From positions 1 to 26,792 of the forward strand of contig JAJRXN010000471.1 in the NCBI GenBank assembly GCA_024276295.1: a DNA stretch of 26,792 bases. The letters are read 5' to 3'. The notes beneath the pieces were generated by a model, which ran no database searches, was not told the DNA's origin, and worked only from the letters and a program-made list of their open reading frames with translations. This document shows, piece by piece, positions 9,612 through 17,800 of this stretch; within the stretch, counting starts at the first letter, position 1; the number at the start of each line of letters is the position of its first letter. The position numbers and the translations under genes are program-made. Source of the stretch: Acidobacteriota bacterium (lineage in GTDB: Bacteria > Acidobacteriota > Polarisedimenticolia > J045).

Positions 9612-12445
9612 GCGGCAACGAGCTGCTGGTCAGGATCACGGTCAACGGCACCGAGCACGTGCTCGGCGTCCGTCCCAACACGACGCTGCTGCAGGTGCTG
9701 CGCAACGATCTCGACCTGACGGGTACGAAGAAGGGGTGCGAGATGGGGGACTGCGGCGCCTGCACGGTGCTGCTCGACGGTCGCCCGGTCAACTCCTGCC
9801 TCGTGCTGGCCGTGCAGGCCGACGGATCCGAGGTCCTGACGGTCGAGGGACTCGGCGGCGAAGCCGGACTGCACGCACTGCAGAAGGCGTTCGTCAAGCA
9901 TGGCGCGCTGCAGTGCGGCTATTGTACGTCCGGGATGCTGATGTCGGCGCGGGCGCTGATCGAACGCTCGCCCGAGCCGACCGAGCGGGAGATCCGCGAG
10001 GCGCTCGGCGGCAACCTGTGCCGCTGCGGGACCTACCCGCGGCTGATCGAGGCGATCCGCGACTGGAAGCGGTTCGAGGACGTCGAACTCGACACGCGGC
10101 CGCTCGATGCGCGCGAACGGGACCAGGAGCGGGATCTCGACGTGGTCTCCCACGGCGTGACGCGCTACGACGCTCCGGACAAGGTCAGCGGCCGCGCGCG
10201 GTACACCGCCGATCTCAAGCTGCCGGGGATGGTCTACGGCAAGATCCTGACCAGTCCGATTCCGCACGGGATCATCAGGCGGATCGACGTCGGCCGGGCG
10301 CGCGCGCTGCCTGGCGTGCTGGCGGTGATCACCGGACAGGACGTGCCGGACACCTGGTACGGCGTCAGCCCGGCCCGCTACGACGAGCAGATCCTGGCCC
10401 GCGACCGCGTGCGCCATGTCGGCGACGAAGTGGCGGCCGTGGCGGCGATCGACGAGCAGACGGCGCTCGAGGCGCTGCGGCTGATCGACGTCGAGTACGA
10501 GGAACTTCCGGCGGTCTTCGACCCGTTCGAGGCGATGAAACCGGACGCGCCGCAGATCCATCCGGAAAACCGCCGCTACGAGGGGAACATCAACACGCTG
10601 GTCGAGTGGGACTTCGGCGATGTCGACGCCGCGTTCGCCGAGGCCGACCACGTGCGCCGGCAGCGCTTCGTCGGCAACCGGACCTACCAGTCGCCGCTCG
10701 AACCGCACGCCTCGCTGGCGCGCTGGGAGCACCACGGCAACCGTGTCACGCTCTGGAGCGCGACACAGGTACCGCACTACGTGCACCAGATGGTCTCGCG
10801 GACACTCGGCATCCCGATGGGCGACATCCGCGTCATCCGTCCGGCGATCGGCGGCGGGTTCGGCGGCAAGGCCGAGACGACGCCGCTCGACTTCTGCGCC
10901 GTGCTGCTGTCGAAGATCACCGGCCGGCCGGTAATGATGGAGTATTCGCGGGAAGAGATGTTCCTGCACTTCCGCGGTCGCCACAAGCAGTACATGGATC
11001 TCGAGGTGGCCGTGAAGAAGGACGGCACGATCCTCGGCGTCAAGTCGGAGATCGTGCTCGACGGCGGCGCCTACACCTCGTTCGGCGTGATCACTGCCTA
11101 CTACGCCGGATCGATGATCCCGACGCTGTACAAGGTGCCGAACTACCGCTACAAGGGCGTGCGGGTCTACACCAACCTTCCCGCCTCCGGGGCGTTCCGC
11201 GGTCATGGCGTCCCGCAGCCGCGCTTCGCGTTCGAATCGATGATGGACATGCTGGCGGAGGACCTCGGCCTCGATCCGTTCGAGATCCGCCGGCGCAACG
11301 CGATGGACCCGGACTATCGCACGTGCAACGCGCTGGACATCTCGTCCTGCGAGTTCCGCGCGACACTCGACCAGGCCGAGGCGAAGTCGGAATGGAAGGC
11401 GAAGAAGGGACGCCTGCCACGTGGGCGCGGCATCGGCGTCGGCTGTGGCGGCTTCGTCTCGGGAGCCGGTTATCCGATCTACCGCTCGGACTTCCCGCAC
11501 TCCAACGCGGTGATCCGCGTCCACGAGGATGCGACCGGTGTCTCGCTGCACATCGCCGCCGCGGAGATCGGGCAGGGGTCCGACACCGTGCTGACGCAGA
11601 TCGCGGCCGAGGAGCTGGGCATCCCGTACGAGCAGGTCTGGCTCGTCGACTGCGACACCGTGCTCAGCCCGCTCGATCTCGGCTCGTACTCGAGCCGCGT
11701 GACGCTGATGGCGGGCAACGCGGTCAAGATGGCCGCGGCCGAGGTGCGCAGGCAGCTGTTCGAGGCGGCGGCGAGCGTGCTCGGCTGCGATCCGGGCGGC
11801 CTGGTGGCGCGCGACGGCCGGATCTTCATCCGCGAGCACCCGGCGGTCGGGATGAGCTGGGCTGAGGCGGGCCGGCTGGCGTTCTCCCGTGGTGGTCCGG
11901 TTGTCGGGACCGGCCACTACCGTCCGCCGAAGAACCTCGGCGGGGACTTCAAGGGGGGGACCGTCGGCACGTCGCCCGCCTACAGCTTCTCCACCGCGGT
12001 GTGCGAGGTGACAGTCGACGAGGAGACCGGCTACGTGACCGTCGACCGGTTCGTCGACTTCAGCGATGCCGGGACGGTGATCAATCCGGTGACGTTCCAC
12101 GGCCAGGTCGAGGGCGCGATCATCATGGGGCTCGGCGAGACCCTGCTCGAGGACACCGTCGTCGGTGAGCAGGGCCGTCTCGTCAATCCGAACCTGCACG
12201 ACTACCTGATTCCCTCGATCCACGAGACGCCCCGGATCCACTCCGGTGCGGTCGAGAGCTTCGAGCCCCGCGGGCCGTTCGGCGCCAAGGAGATCGGCGA
12301 GGGCTCGCTGCTTCCGGTGCTCGGCGCCATCGCCAACGCGATCTACGACGCCTGCGGCGTGCGGATCACCGAGCTGCCGATCACCCCGGAGAAGATCCTG
12401 CGGGCCCTGCGCGAAAAGCGCGAGGCCGCCGGGGGCAGCCGATGA
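9608..12445 (+). CDS. Fused [2Fe-2S] and molybdopterin subunits of a 4-hydroxybenzoyl-CoA reductase-like enzyme (HcrC-HcrA fusion)
   Basis: The 945-residue protein joins what are usually two subunits. Residues 1-160 bind two [2Fe-2S] clusters: Cys44, Cys49, Cys52, Cys64 (ferredoxin-like) and Cys103, Cys106, Cys138, Cys140. Residues from about 180 form the Mo-cofactor part, with GGGFGGK (415-421), AFRGHG (529-534), GQGSDT (656-661) and KEIGEGS near the end, whose Glu898 is the expected catalytic base. The CO dehydrogenase signature with the active-site Cys is absent. The summed length of Thauera HcrC and HcrA is close to this. In the proposed role it removes the 4-hydroxyl of 4-hydroxybenzoyl-CoA to give benzoyl-CoA. 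The start is GTG, overlapping the previous stop. The family is certain; the substrate is inferred from context. Confidence 0.78.
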   Translation: MSGNELLVRITVNGTEHVLGVRPNTTLLQVLRNDLDLTGTKKGCEMGDCGACTVLLDGRPVNSCLVLAVQADGSEVLTVEGLGGEAGLHALQKAFVKHGALQCGYCTSGMLMSARALIERSPEPTEREIREALGGNLCRCGTYPRLIEAIRDWKRFEDVELDTRPLDARERDQERDLDVVSHGVTRYDAPDKVSGRARYTADLKLPGMVYGKILTSPIPHGIIRRIDVGRARALPGVLAVITGQDVPDTWYGVSPARYDEQILARDRVRHVGDEVAAVAAIDEQTALEALRLIDVEYEELPAVFDPFEAMKPDAPQIHPENRRYEGNINTLVEWDFGDVDAAFAEADHVRRQRFVGNRTYQSPLEPHASLARWEHHGNRVTLWSATQVPHYVHQMVSRTLGIPMGDIRVIRPAIGGGFGGKAETTPLDFCAVLLSKITGRPVMMEYSREEMFLHFRGRHKQYMDLEVAVKKDGTILGVKSEIVLDGGAYTSFGVITAYYAGSMIPTLYKVPNYRYKGVRVYTNLPASGAFRGHGVPQPRFAFESMMDMLAEDLGLDPFEIRRRNAMDPDYRTCNALDISSCEFRATLDQAEAKSEWKAKKGRLPRGRGIGVGCGGFVSGAGYPIYRSDFPHSNAVIRVHEDATGVSLHIAAAEIGQGSDTVLTQIAAEELGIPYEQVWLVDCDTVLSPLDLGSYSSRVTLMAGNAVKMAAAEVRRQLFEAAASVLGCDPGGLVARDGRIFIREHPAVGMSWAEAGRLAFSRGGPVVGTGHYRPPKNLGGDFKGGTVGTSPAYSFSTAVCEVTVDEETGYVTVDRFVDFSDAGTVINPVTFHGQVEGAIIMGLGETLLEDTVVGEQGRLVNPNLHDYLIPSIHETPRIHSGAVESFEPRGPFGAKEIGEGSLLPVLGAIANAIYDACGVRITELPITPEKILRALREKREAAGGSR

Positions 12446-13086
12446 AGCAGGACCTGCCGGAGCGCTCCGCGCCGGCGAGGTCCGCCAACTCGCGGCCCGG
12501 CACGGGCGAGAAGTACGAACGGCTGCTCGCCGGTGCCGCCGAGCTGATGGCACGCCGTGGCTTCAGCGAGACGACGATGCGCGACGTGGCGCGCCAGACC
12601 GGCTTCAGCCTGGCCGGGATGTACTACTACTTTCACAGCAAGGAGGATCTGCTCTACCAGATCCAGCAGCGGACGTTCTCGACGCTGCTCGAGCAGCAGC
12701 AGCAGGCCGCCACGGGGCCGGGGACGGCCCGGGAACGGCTGGGCCGGCTGATCCGCAGTCATCTCGCCTTCTACGTCCGGCACGCCCACGAGCTGAAGGT
12801 CTGCACGTACGAACTCGAATCGCTGACCGGCGAGAAGTACCACGCGGTCGAGAGGATCCGGCGGGACTACTTCGCGCTGGCCGCGCAGATCGTCGGCCAG
12901 GTGATGGAAGAGCACGGCGGCCGGCCGGCGTCGGAAAAGGCCGTCCGGCACGCGACGCTGTTCCTGTTCGGCATGCTGAACTGGGTCTTCATGTGGTACC
13001 GCCCCCGCCGCGACGGCAGCGTCGACGAGCTGGCGGACGAGATGACCGCGTTCGCACTGACCGGTCTCGTCGGGAGCGCGCCATGA
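12442..13086 (+). CDS. TetR/AcrR-family transcriptional regulator
   Basis: The 214-residue protein has an unstructured N-terminal tail of about 22 residues, then a TetR DNA-binding domain (about 23-70) with TMRDVARQTGFSLAGMYYYF, the usual helix-turn-helix ending in YYYF and HSKEDLL. The C-terminal ligand-binding domain resembles those of FadR/PaaR-like regulators of acyl-CoA metabolism but has no diagnostic motif that I can name. It is embedded in the operon by four-base overlaps at both ends, so it probably autoregulates by binding the inverted repeat at 8614-8629. An acyl-CoA such as 4-hydroxybenzoyl-CoA or benzoyl-CoA as inducer is inference. Confidence 0.88.
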   Translation: MKQDLPERSAPARSANSRPGTGEKYERLLAGAAELMARRGFSETTMRDVARQTGFSLAGMYYYFHSKEDLLYQIQQRTFSTLLEQQQQAATGPGTARERLGRLIRSHLAFYVRHAHELKVCTYELESLTGEKYHAVERIRRDYFALAAQIVGQVMEEHGGRPASEKAVRHATLFLFGMLNWVFMWYRPRRDGSVDELADEMTAFALTGLVGSAP

Positions 13087-13721
13087 GCGCCGCGGCTCCG
13101 CTGGCGGTGATCACCGCGGCCGGCGCCTCACGCCGGATGGGACGGCCCAAGGCGCTGCTCGCGTGGGACGGTCGCAGTCTGCTGGCGGTGATGACCGACG
13201 TGCTCCGGCGCGCCGGGTTCGGTCGCTGCGCCGTCGTGGTCGGCGCGCACCGCGGACCGGTCTCCGACGAGGCGCATCGGCTCGGCGTGATGCCGGTCGA
13301 CAACCCGCGCTGGCGCGACGGGCGTTTCACCTCGATCCGTACCGCCGCGCGCTGGGCGGCCGGCATCGCGCAGGACCCGTGGCTGCTGCTGTGGCCGGCC
13401 GACTGCCCGGGGGTGGCGGCGGCCACGCTCGAGCGACTGCGCGAGGCGACGATGCGCTTTCCGGACGCCAGCCTCGTTCCGCGTCACGGCGGGCGCTGCG
13501 GGCACCCGGTGCTCGTCGGCCCGTCGCTGGTCCGGCGGATCGCGGCACTCGAAGACGGCAACCTGCGGGAGCTGTTGCGCCTGGCGCCGGGCGGACGGCG
13601 GGAGATCCCGGTCGACGATCCGGCGGTGCTCGACAACCTCAACACGCCGGACGACTTCGCGCGCTTCCTGGCGCGGTGCGCCGGTGCCGGACGTCCGGTG
13701 GCGGGAGCCGGCCATGCCTGA
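13083..13721 (+). CDS. MocA-like molybdenum cofactor nucleotidyltransferase
   Basis: This MobA/MocA-type enzyme transfers a nucleotide, normally CMP in the MocA group, to Mo-molybdopterin for insertion into xanthine dehydrogenase-family enzymes. The nucleotide-binding motif ITAAGASRRMGRPKALL is at residues 10-26. LLWPADCPGV carries the metal-binding Asp and CGHPVLVG is the later conserved segment; the C-terminus has NLNTPDDF, typical of the family. The length is 212 residues. The reading frame is open far upstream, but the ATG at 13083 overlaps the TetR stop and precedes the fold directly. Its place beside the Mo enzyme and an XdhC-like gene indicates dedicated cofactor maturation. CTP versus GTP specificity cannot be read securely. 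Confidence 0.82.
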   Translation: MSAAAPLAVITAAGASRRMGRPKALLAWDGRSLLAVMTDVLRRAGFGRCAVVVGAHRGPVSDEAHRLGVMPVDNPRWRDGRFTSIRTAARWAAGIAQDPWLLLWPADCPGVAAATLERLREATMRFPDASLVPRHGGRCGHPVLVGPSLVRRIAALEDGNLRELLRLAPGGRREIPVDDPAVLDNLNTPDDFARFLARCAGAGRPVAGAGHA

Positions 13722-14649
13722 GCGTCACGGGCCGGGGCCTTCGGATCCGCTGGTCGCCCTCGGTGATCGGCGCGAGCAGCTCGATCTCGAGCCGTACGAG
13801 GAGTTCGTCCGGCTTTCGCAGGCGGGAGAGCCGGTCGCGCTGGTGACCGTGATCTGCGCCGCCGGTTCGGCGCCGCGCGGGATGGGCGCGGTGATGACGG
13901 TACGCGGCGACGGCAGCGTCTGCGGGACGATCGGTGGCGGCAGCCTGGAACTGCTGGTGATCGAACACGCGCTGGCGGCGATCGGGGACGGACGGACGCG
14001 CCAGCTCCACTACGACTATTCCGGCGGTCCGGAGCAGAACCTCGAGAAGGCGTGTCTCGGCAAGACGGACTTCTTCATCCAGCCGAGTGTCCGCCGGCCG
14101 CGGCTGCACGTCTTCGGTGCGGGGCACATCGGAGCCGCCCTCGCCCCGCTGGCCGCGGGAGTCGGTTTCCGCGTCACGCTGGTCGATGACCGGCCGGGGT
14201 TTCCCGCCCCGGACTCGGTACCGGCGGACGTCGACGTCGTCTCGGCCCCGTTCGGCGAGGCCATCGAAGCGCTGCCGTTCGACGAGTCGACGTACATCGT
14301 GATCGTCACCTACGGCCACGAGCAGGACGAGGCGGTGCTGCGCGCCTGTCTGCATCGTCCGTGGCGCTACCTGGGGCTGATCGGCAGCCGGGCGAAGGTC
14401 CGTCGCGTGTTCGCCGACGTCGGCGCCGACGACGCCTCGCGCCGGCGCCTCGAACGGGTCAGTGCCCCGATCGGCCTCGACATCGGCGGCCGGTCTCCGG
14501 TCGAGATCGCGATCTCGATCGCGGCCGAGATCCAGGCGGTGCGATACGACCGGCGCGACGCGTTCGCCGGCCATCGTACCGGACGACGCGGGCGGAAAGC
14601 GCGTCCGGGCGCCACCGGGGCGCCGGCGGAGCGGCACGGTGGACCTTGA
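13714..14649 (+). CDS. xdhC: XdhC/CoxI-family molybdenum enzyme maturation protein
   Basis: XdhC-family proteins bind the Mo cofactor, help sulfurate it and insert it into xanthine dehydrogenase-type enzymes. The N-terminal XdhC_CoxI part contains ICAAGSAPRGMGAVM followed by CGTIGGGSLE; the C-terminal NAD-binding part begins with LHVFGAGHIGAALAPL and contains YLGLIGSRAKVRRVF and the family's IGLDIGGRSPVEIAISIAAE. The 311 residues include a 30-residue basic C-terminal tail. The start ATG overlaps the MocA-like gene by eight bases. With the two upstream gene products it completes a self-contained Mo-enzyme module. Confidence 0.87.
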   Translation: MPERHGPGPSDPLVALGDRREQLDLEPYEEFVRLSQAGEPVALVTVICAAGSAPRGMGAVMTVRGDGSVCGTIGGGSLELLVIEHALAAIGDGRTRQLHYDYSGGPEQNLEKACLGKTDFFIQPSVRRPRLHVFGAGHIGAALAPLAAGVGFRVTLVDDRPGFPAPDSVPADVDVVSAPFGEAIEALPFDESTYIVIVTYGHEQDEAVLRACLHRPWRYLGLIGSRAKVRRVFADVGADDASRRRLERVSAPIGLDIGGRSPVEIAISIAAEIQAVRYDRRDAFAGHRTGRRGRKARPGATGAPAERHGGP

Positions 14650-15388
14650 ACTCGAGGGAAGGCGGGCGCTGGTCACGGGCGCGGCGCGCGGGATCGGCGC
14701 CGCGATCGCTACCGAGTTGGCGCGCGAGGGGGCGGCCCTGCTGCTGGTCGACCTCGCCGTGGACGGCGATCTCGCCGATCTGGCGGAACGCCTCGCCGCG
14801 TCGGGAACGGACGTGGTGACCTGCGCGGCGGACGTCGCGGACCGCGCGTCGGTCGAGGCGGCGGTCGCCACCGGGGTCGAGCGGCTCGGCGGGCTGGAGA
14901 TCCTCGTCTGCAACGCCGGCGTGACGCGGGACGGGGTGTCGTGGAAGCTGACCGACGACGACTGGGACACCGTGCTGGGCGTCAATCTCAAGGGGGTGTT
15001 CCACTGCGCCCGGGCCGTGATCCCGGCGTTCCGCACGGCCGGCTGGGGGAGGAGCGTCGCCATCTCGTCGATCAACGGGCTGCGGGGCAAGTTCGGGCAG
15101 GCGAACTACGCCGCGTCCAAGGCCGGCATCGTCGGACTGTGCAAGACGCTGGCCCGCGAGGTCGGACGGTTCGGGACGACCGTCAACGTCGTGGCCCCCG
15201 GCATGGTGATGACCGAGATGGCGCGGCAGCTCCCGGGAGAAGTGATCGAGCGGGCCCGGGAGGAGACCGTCCTCGGCCGGCTTGCCGAGCCGGAGGACGT
15301 GGCGCGGGTCGTGGCGTTCCTCTGTTCGGAAGCGGCGCGGCACGTCACCGGCGAGGTCGTGCGTGTCGACGGAGGCCAGTACATCTGA
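14639..15388 (+). CDS. Short-chain dehydrogenase/reductase, likely 3-hydroxyacyl-CoA dehydrogenase
   Basis: This is a classical SDR of 249 residues. TGAARGIG (13-20) binds the dinucleotide, NAG is at 92-94, and the catalytic residues are Ser144, Tyr157 and Lys161 (YAASK); APGMVMTEM follows. An Asp (residue 38) after the second beta strand suggests NAD over NADP. The family includes FabG, BadH and the BbsCD-type dehydrogenases, so the exact substrate is not readable. Position directly upstream of a thiolase suggests oxidation of a 3-hydroxyacyl-CoA to a 3-oxoacyl-CoA, either in an aryl side chain or in 3-hydroxypimeloyl-CoA after ring opening. The start GTG at 14639 overlaps xdhC by 11 bases. 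Confidence 0.82.
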   Translation: MDLELEGRRALVTGAARGIGAAIATELAREGAALLLVDLAVDGDLADLAERLAASGTDVVTCAADVADRASVEAAVATGVERLGGLEILVCNAGVTRDGVSWKLTDDDWDTVLGVNLKGVFHCARAVIPAFRTAGWGRSVAISSINGLRGKFGQANYAASKAGIVGLCKTLAREVGRFGTTVNVVAPGMVMTEMARQLPGEVIERAREETVLGRLAEPEDVARVVAFLCSEAARHVTGEVVRVDGGQYI

Positions 15389-16542
15389 TGAAACGGATCG
15401 GCGTCATCGGCACCGGCCACACGCGCTTCGGCGTGCGCGAGGACGCCTCGATCCAGGAGCTGGCGTTCGAGGCGTGGCGCGAGGCGCTCGCCGACGCCGG
15501 CATCGAGGCCGGCGAGATCGAGGCCGCCTGGATCGCCGCGGTGCCGGGCTACCAGCGCCAGCGGTCACTGGCCGGCGTGATCCTCGAGTACCTCGGCCTG
15601 CCACCGCGTCCGGGGTGGCTGACCGAGGCGGCCTGCGCCTCCGGCTCGGCAGCGATCCACACCGCGTGGCAGGCGATGCAGGCCGGGACCTGCGAGATCA
15701 CGGCGGTCGTCGGCTGCCAGAAGATGACCGAACTCGAGACGGCGCAGATTCTCGCGCTGATGGGACGCGCCGGCGACGTCCAGTGGGAGTCGGTATTCGG
15801 CGTCACGTTCCCCGGCTACTACGCGTTGTTCGCGCGCCGGCATATGGAGCGGTACGGCACGACCCGCGAGCAGCTCGCCGCGGTGGCGGTCAAGAACCAC
15901 CACTACGGGGCGCTCCACCCGAAGGCGATGTTCCGCAAGCCGGTCACGGCCGAGAAGGTCCTCGCCTCGGCTCCGGTCGCCGAGCCGCTGCACGTGTTCG
16001 ACTGCTGCGCCAACGCCGATGGCGCGGCCTGCCTGCTGCTGGCGACCGAGGATCGCATCCGCCGCCTCGGTCGCGAGGCGGTGTGGCTCGACGGGCTCGG
16101 TGCGGCGACGGCTCCGATGTCGGTGCTGCGGCGCGAGGAACTCGACTCGCTTCCGTCGGCGGCCGAGGCGGCGCGCATCGCCTACGCCCAGGCCGGCGTC
16201 GGACCGGCGGACGTCGACGTCGCGGAGGTCCACGACTGCTTCACGATCGCCGAGATCATCGCCTGCGAGGACCTCGGCTTCTGCGAGCGGGGAGCCGGCG
16301 GTCCTCTGGTCGCCGACCGCCGGACGTGGATCGGCGGCGACGTGGCGGTCAACGTCGACGGCGGGCTCAAGGCCAAGGGGCATCCGGTCGGCGCGACCGG
16401 CGTTTCCATGGCCTGCGAGATCGTCTCCCAGCTTCGCGGTCGCTGCGGCGAGCGGCAGGTTCCCGGGGCGCGGGTCGGACTGACGCACAACGTCGGCGGT
16501 ATCGGGCAGTACTGCTTCGTCAACCTGTTCCGGAAGGACTGA
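15388..16542 (+). CDS. Thiolase-family protein (SCP2/BbsB-like acyl-CoA thiolase subunit)
   Basis: It is a degradative thiolase of the SCP2-like branch, 384 residues. The nucleophilic Cys83 lies in ACASGSAA; the other catalytic-site elements are VHDCFT (His282), GHPVGATG (His332) and LTHNVGGIG (His367). Members of this branch act with a DUF35 partner, and exactly such a gene follows three bases downstream; the best-studied pairs are BbsA/BbsB, which cleaves benzoylsuccinyl-CoA to benzoyl-CoA and succinyl-CoA, and steroid side-chain Ltp2 aldolases. The substrate here could be 3-oxo-3-(4-hydroxyphenyl)propionyl-CoA, benzoylsuccinyl-CoA or 3-oxopimeloyl-CoA. The start overlaps the SDR stop (TGATG). 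No other toluene-pathway (Bss/Bbs) gene is in the window. Confidence 0.84.
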   Translation: MKRIGVIGTGHTRFGVREDASIQELAFEAWREALADAGIEAGEIEAAWIAAVPGYQRQRSLAGVILEYLGLPPRPGWLTEAACASGSAAIHTAWQAMQAGTCEITAVVGCQKMTELETAQILALMGRAGDVQWESVFGVTFPGYYALFARRHMERYGTTREQLAAVAVKNHHYGALHPKAMFRKPVTAEKVLASAPVAEPLHVFDCCANADGAACLLLATEDRIRRLGREAVWLDGLGAATAPMSVLRREELDSLPSAAEAARIAYAQAGVGPADVDVAEVHDCFTIAEIIACEDLGFCERGAGGPLVADRRTWIGGDVAVNVDGGLKAKGHPVGATGVSMACEIVSQLRGRCGERQVPGARVGLTHNVGGIGQYCFVNLFRKD

Positions 16543-16545
16543 GCG

Positions 16546-17007
16546 ATGTTCGAGCGGTTCGGCAAGCTGGGTTTCACGCGGCACACGCGGGTGCAGGCGT
16601 TCGTCGAGCACCTCGAGCGCGGCGAGATCACCGCCTCGCGCTGCCGGCACTGCGGTCGCCGAAGTCTGCCGCCGCGCGCCGACTGCCCGGCCTGTGGCCA
16701 CGGCGCGTTCGAGCTGGTGCCGGTCGACCCGCACGGAAGCGTACTGTGCGCGACGATGATCCACGCGCTGCCGGCGGGCTTCGAGGACGGGGGGCCGTTC
16801 GGATTGGCGCTGGTCGACCTGAGAGAAGGCGGCCGGCTGCTCGCCCCGCTCGGCGGGAGTTTCGGCGGGAAGCTGCCCGCGGCCGGCGAGCCGGTGCGTC
16901 TGGTGGTGCGCCGGAGCGGGGATGGCGATGCGATGCGGGTGTTCTTCACGGCGGAGCGCTCCGGACCCGGGGACGGCGACCGCCGGCAGCAGGAGATCGG
17001 GACATGA
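16546..17007 (+). CDS. DUF35 zinc-ribbon/OB-fold partner of the thiolase (BbsA-like)
   Basis: The 153-residue protein has an N-terminal helix, a zinc ribbon with Cys33-x2-Cys36 and Cys47-x2-Cys50, and a C-terminal OB-fold, the standard DUF35 architecture. In BbsA and in Ltp2-type partners, DUF35 proteins bind the thiolase subunit and shape the acyl-CoA site. The last 20 residues are polar and unconserved. It sits three bases after the thiolase gene and overlaps dch by four bases, so the thiolase and this protein very likely form a complex. Confidence 0.85.
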   Translation: MFERFGKLGFTRHTRVQAFVEHLERGEITASRCRHCGRRSLPPRADCPACGHGAFELVPVDPHGSVLCATMIHALPAGFEDGGPFGLALVDLREGGRLLAPLGGSFGGKLPAAGEPVRLVVRRSGDGDAMRVFFTAERSGPGDGDRRQQEIGT

Positions 17008-17777
17008 GCGAGGAACAGCAGGGGGTCCGGTTCGAAACGCGTGACGAGGTCGGCTGGCTGACGCTCGCCGCACCGCCACTCAACGTCCTGACGGCGGCGA
17101 TGATGGAGCGGATCGCCGACCACCTCGAGCAGGCGGCCGGCGACGGGACGCTCAAGGCGCTGGTGGTCCAGGCCGAAGGCAAGGCATTCAGTGCGGGAGC
17201 CGACGTCGGCGAGCACCGCCCCGAGCAGGCGCCGGCGATGATCGGAGCGTTCAGCCGGATGTTCGAGCGGTTCGGCGCGCTGGAGATTCCGGTCGTGATG
17301 GCGGTCGACGGCGCCGCGCTCGGCGCCGGGTTCGAACTGGTGCTGATGGCCGACGTGCTGATCGCCACCGAGCGCGCCACGTTCGGGCAGCCGGAGATCC
17401 GCCTCGGCTTCTTCGCGCCGCTCGGCGTGGCCTGGCTGCCGCGGCTGGTCGGCCCGCAGCGGGCGATGGAGATCACCTGCTCGGGCCGGACGTACGACGC
17501 ACGGCAGATGCAGGCCTGGGGACTCGTCTCGCGCGTCGTTTCGGTCGAGGGGCTGCAGGCGGCGCTCGACGAGACGGTCAAGGACTTCCGACGCGCGAGC
17601 GCACTGGTGATGCGGATGAACGTGCGGCTGGTCAAGCGGCTGGCCGGGATGCCGTTCGAGGAGGCGCGCCGGGCCGCCGAGAAGGTGTTTCTCGAGGAAC
17701 TGATGGCCACCGAGGACGTGCGCGAAGGAATCGCGTCGTTCTTCGAAAAGCGCCGGCCGGTCTGGAAGAACCGCTGA
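17004..17777 (+). CDS. dch: Cyclohexa-1,5-diene-1-carbonyl-CoA hydratase
   Basis: This is a crotonase-fold protein of 257 residues. Dienoyl-CoA hydratase adds water to cyclohexa-1,5-diene-1-carbonyl-CoA, the product of benzoyl-CoA reductase, giving 6-hydroxycyclohex-1-ene-1-carbonyl-CoA. Features resembling Dch/BamR are PPLNVLT near the N-terminus (24-30), AFSAGADVGEH (61-71, oxyanion hole), GAALGAGFEL (103-112) and FGQPEIRLGFFAP (127-139), where ordinary enoyl-CoA hydratases usually have FGLPEV. Genes for Had and benzoyl-CoA reductase subunits follow in the same operon, which supports the specific call. The alternative is a general enoyl-CoA hydratase serving the SDR and thiolase upstream. 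Confidence 0.75.
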   Translation: MSEEQQGVRFETRDEVGWLTLAAPPLNVLTAAMMERIADHLEQAAGDGTLKALVVQAEGKAFSAGADVGEHRPEQAPAMIGAFSRMFERFGALEIPVVMAVDGAALGAGFELVLMADVLIATERATFGQPEIRLGFFAPLGVAWLPRLVGPQRAMEITCSGRTYDARQMQAWGLVSRVVSVEGLQAALDETVKDFRRASALVMRMNVRLVKRLAGMPFEEARRAAEKVFLEELMATEDVREGIASFFEKRRPVWKNR

Positions 17778-17800
17778 GCCGGGAGCCGGGGAGAGGATCG

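Noticed and set aside
9608..12445. Aerobic CO dehydrogenase large subunit
   Set aside because: The CO dehydrogenase active-site loop with its copper-binding Cys is absent; AFRGHG stands in that region, and the small subunit is fused.
9257..12553. A 1098-residue open frame on the minus strand opposite the Mo enzyme
   Set aside because: It is antisense to a gene with full family motifs, its translation is low-complexity (rich in Arg, His, Asp, Val), and no domain is recognisable. Long open antisense frames are expected at this G+C content.
15388..17007. Anaerobic toluene (bss/bbs) operon
   Set aside because: The thiolase and DUF35 pair resembles BbsAB, but there is no glycyl-radical benzylsuccinate synthase, CoA-transferase or benzylsuccinyl-CoA dehydrogenase in the window.
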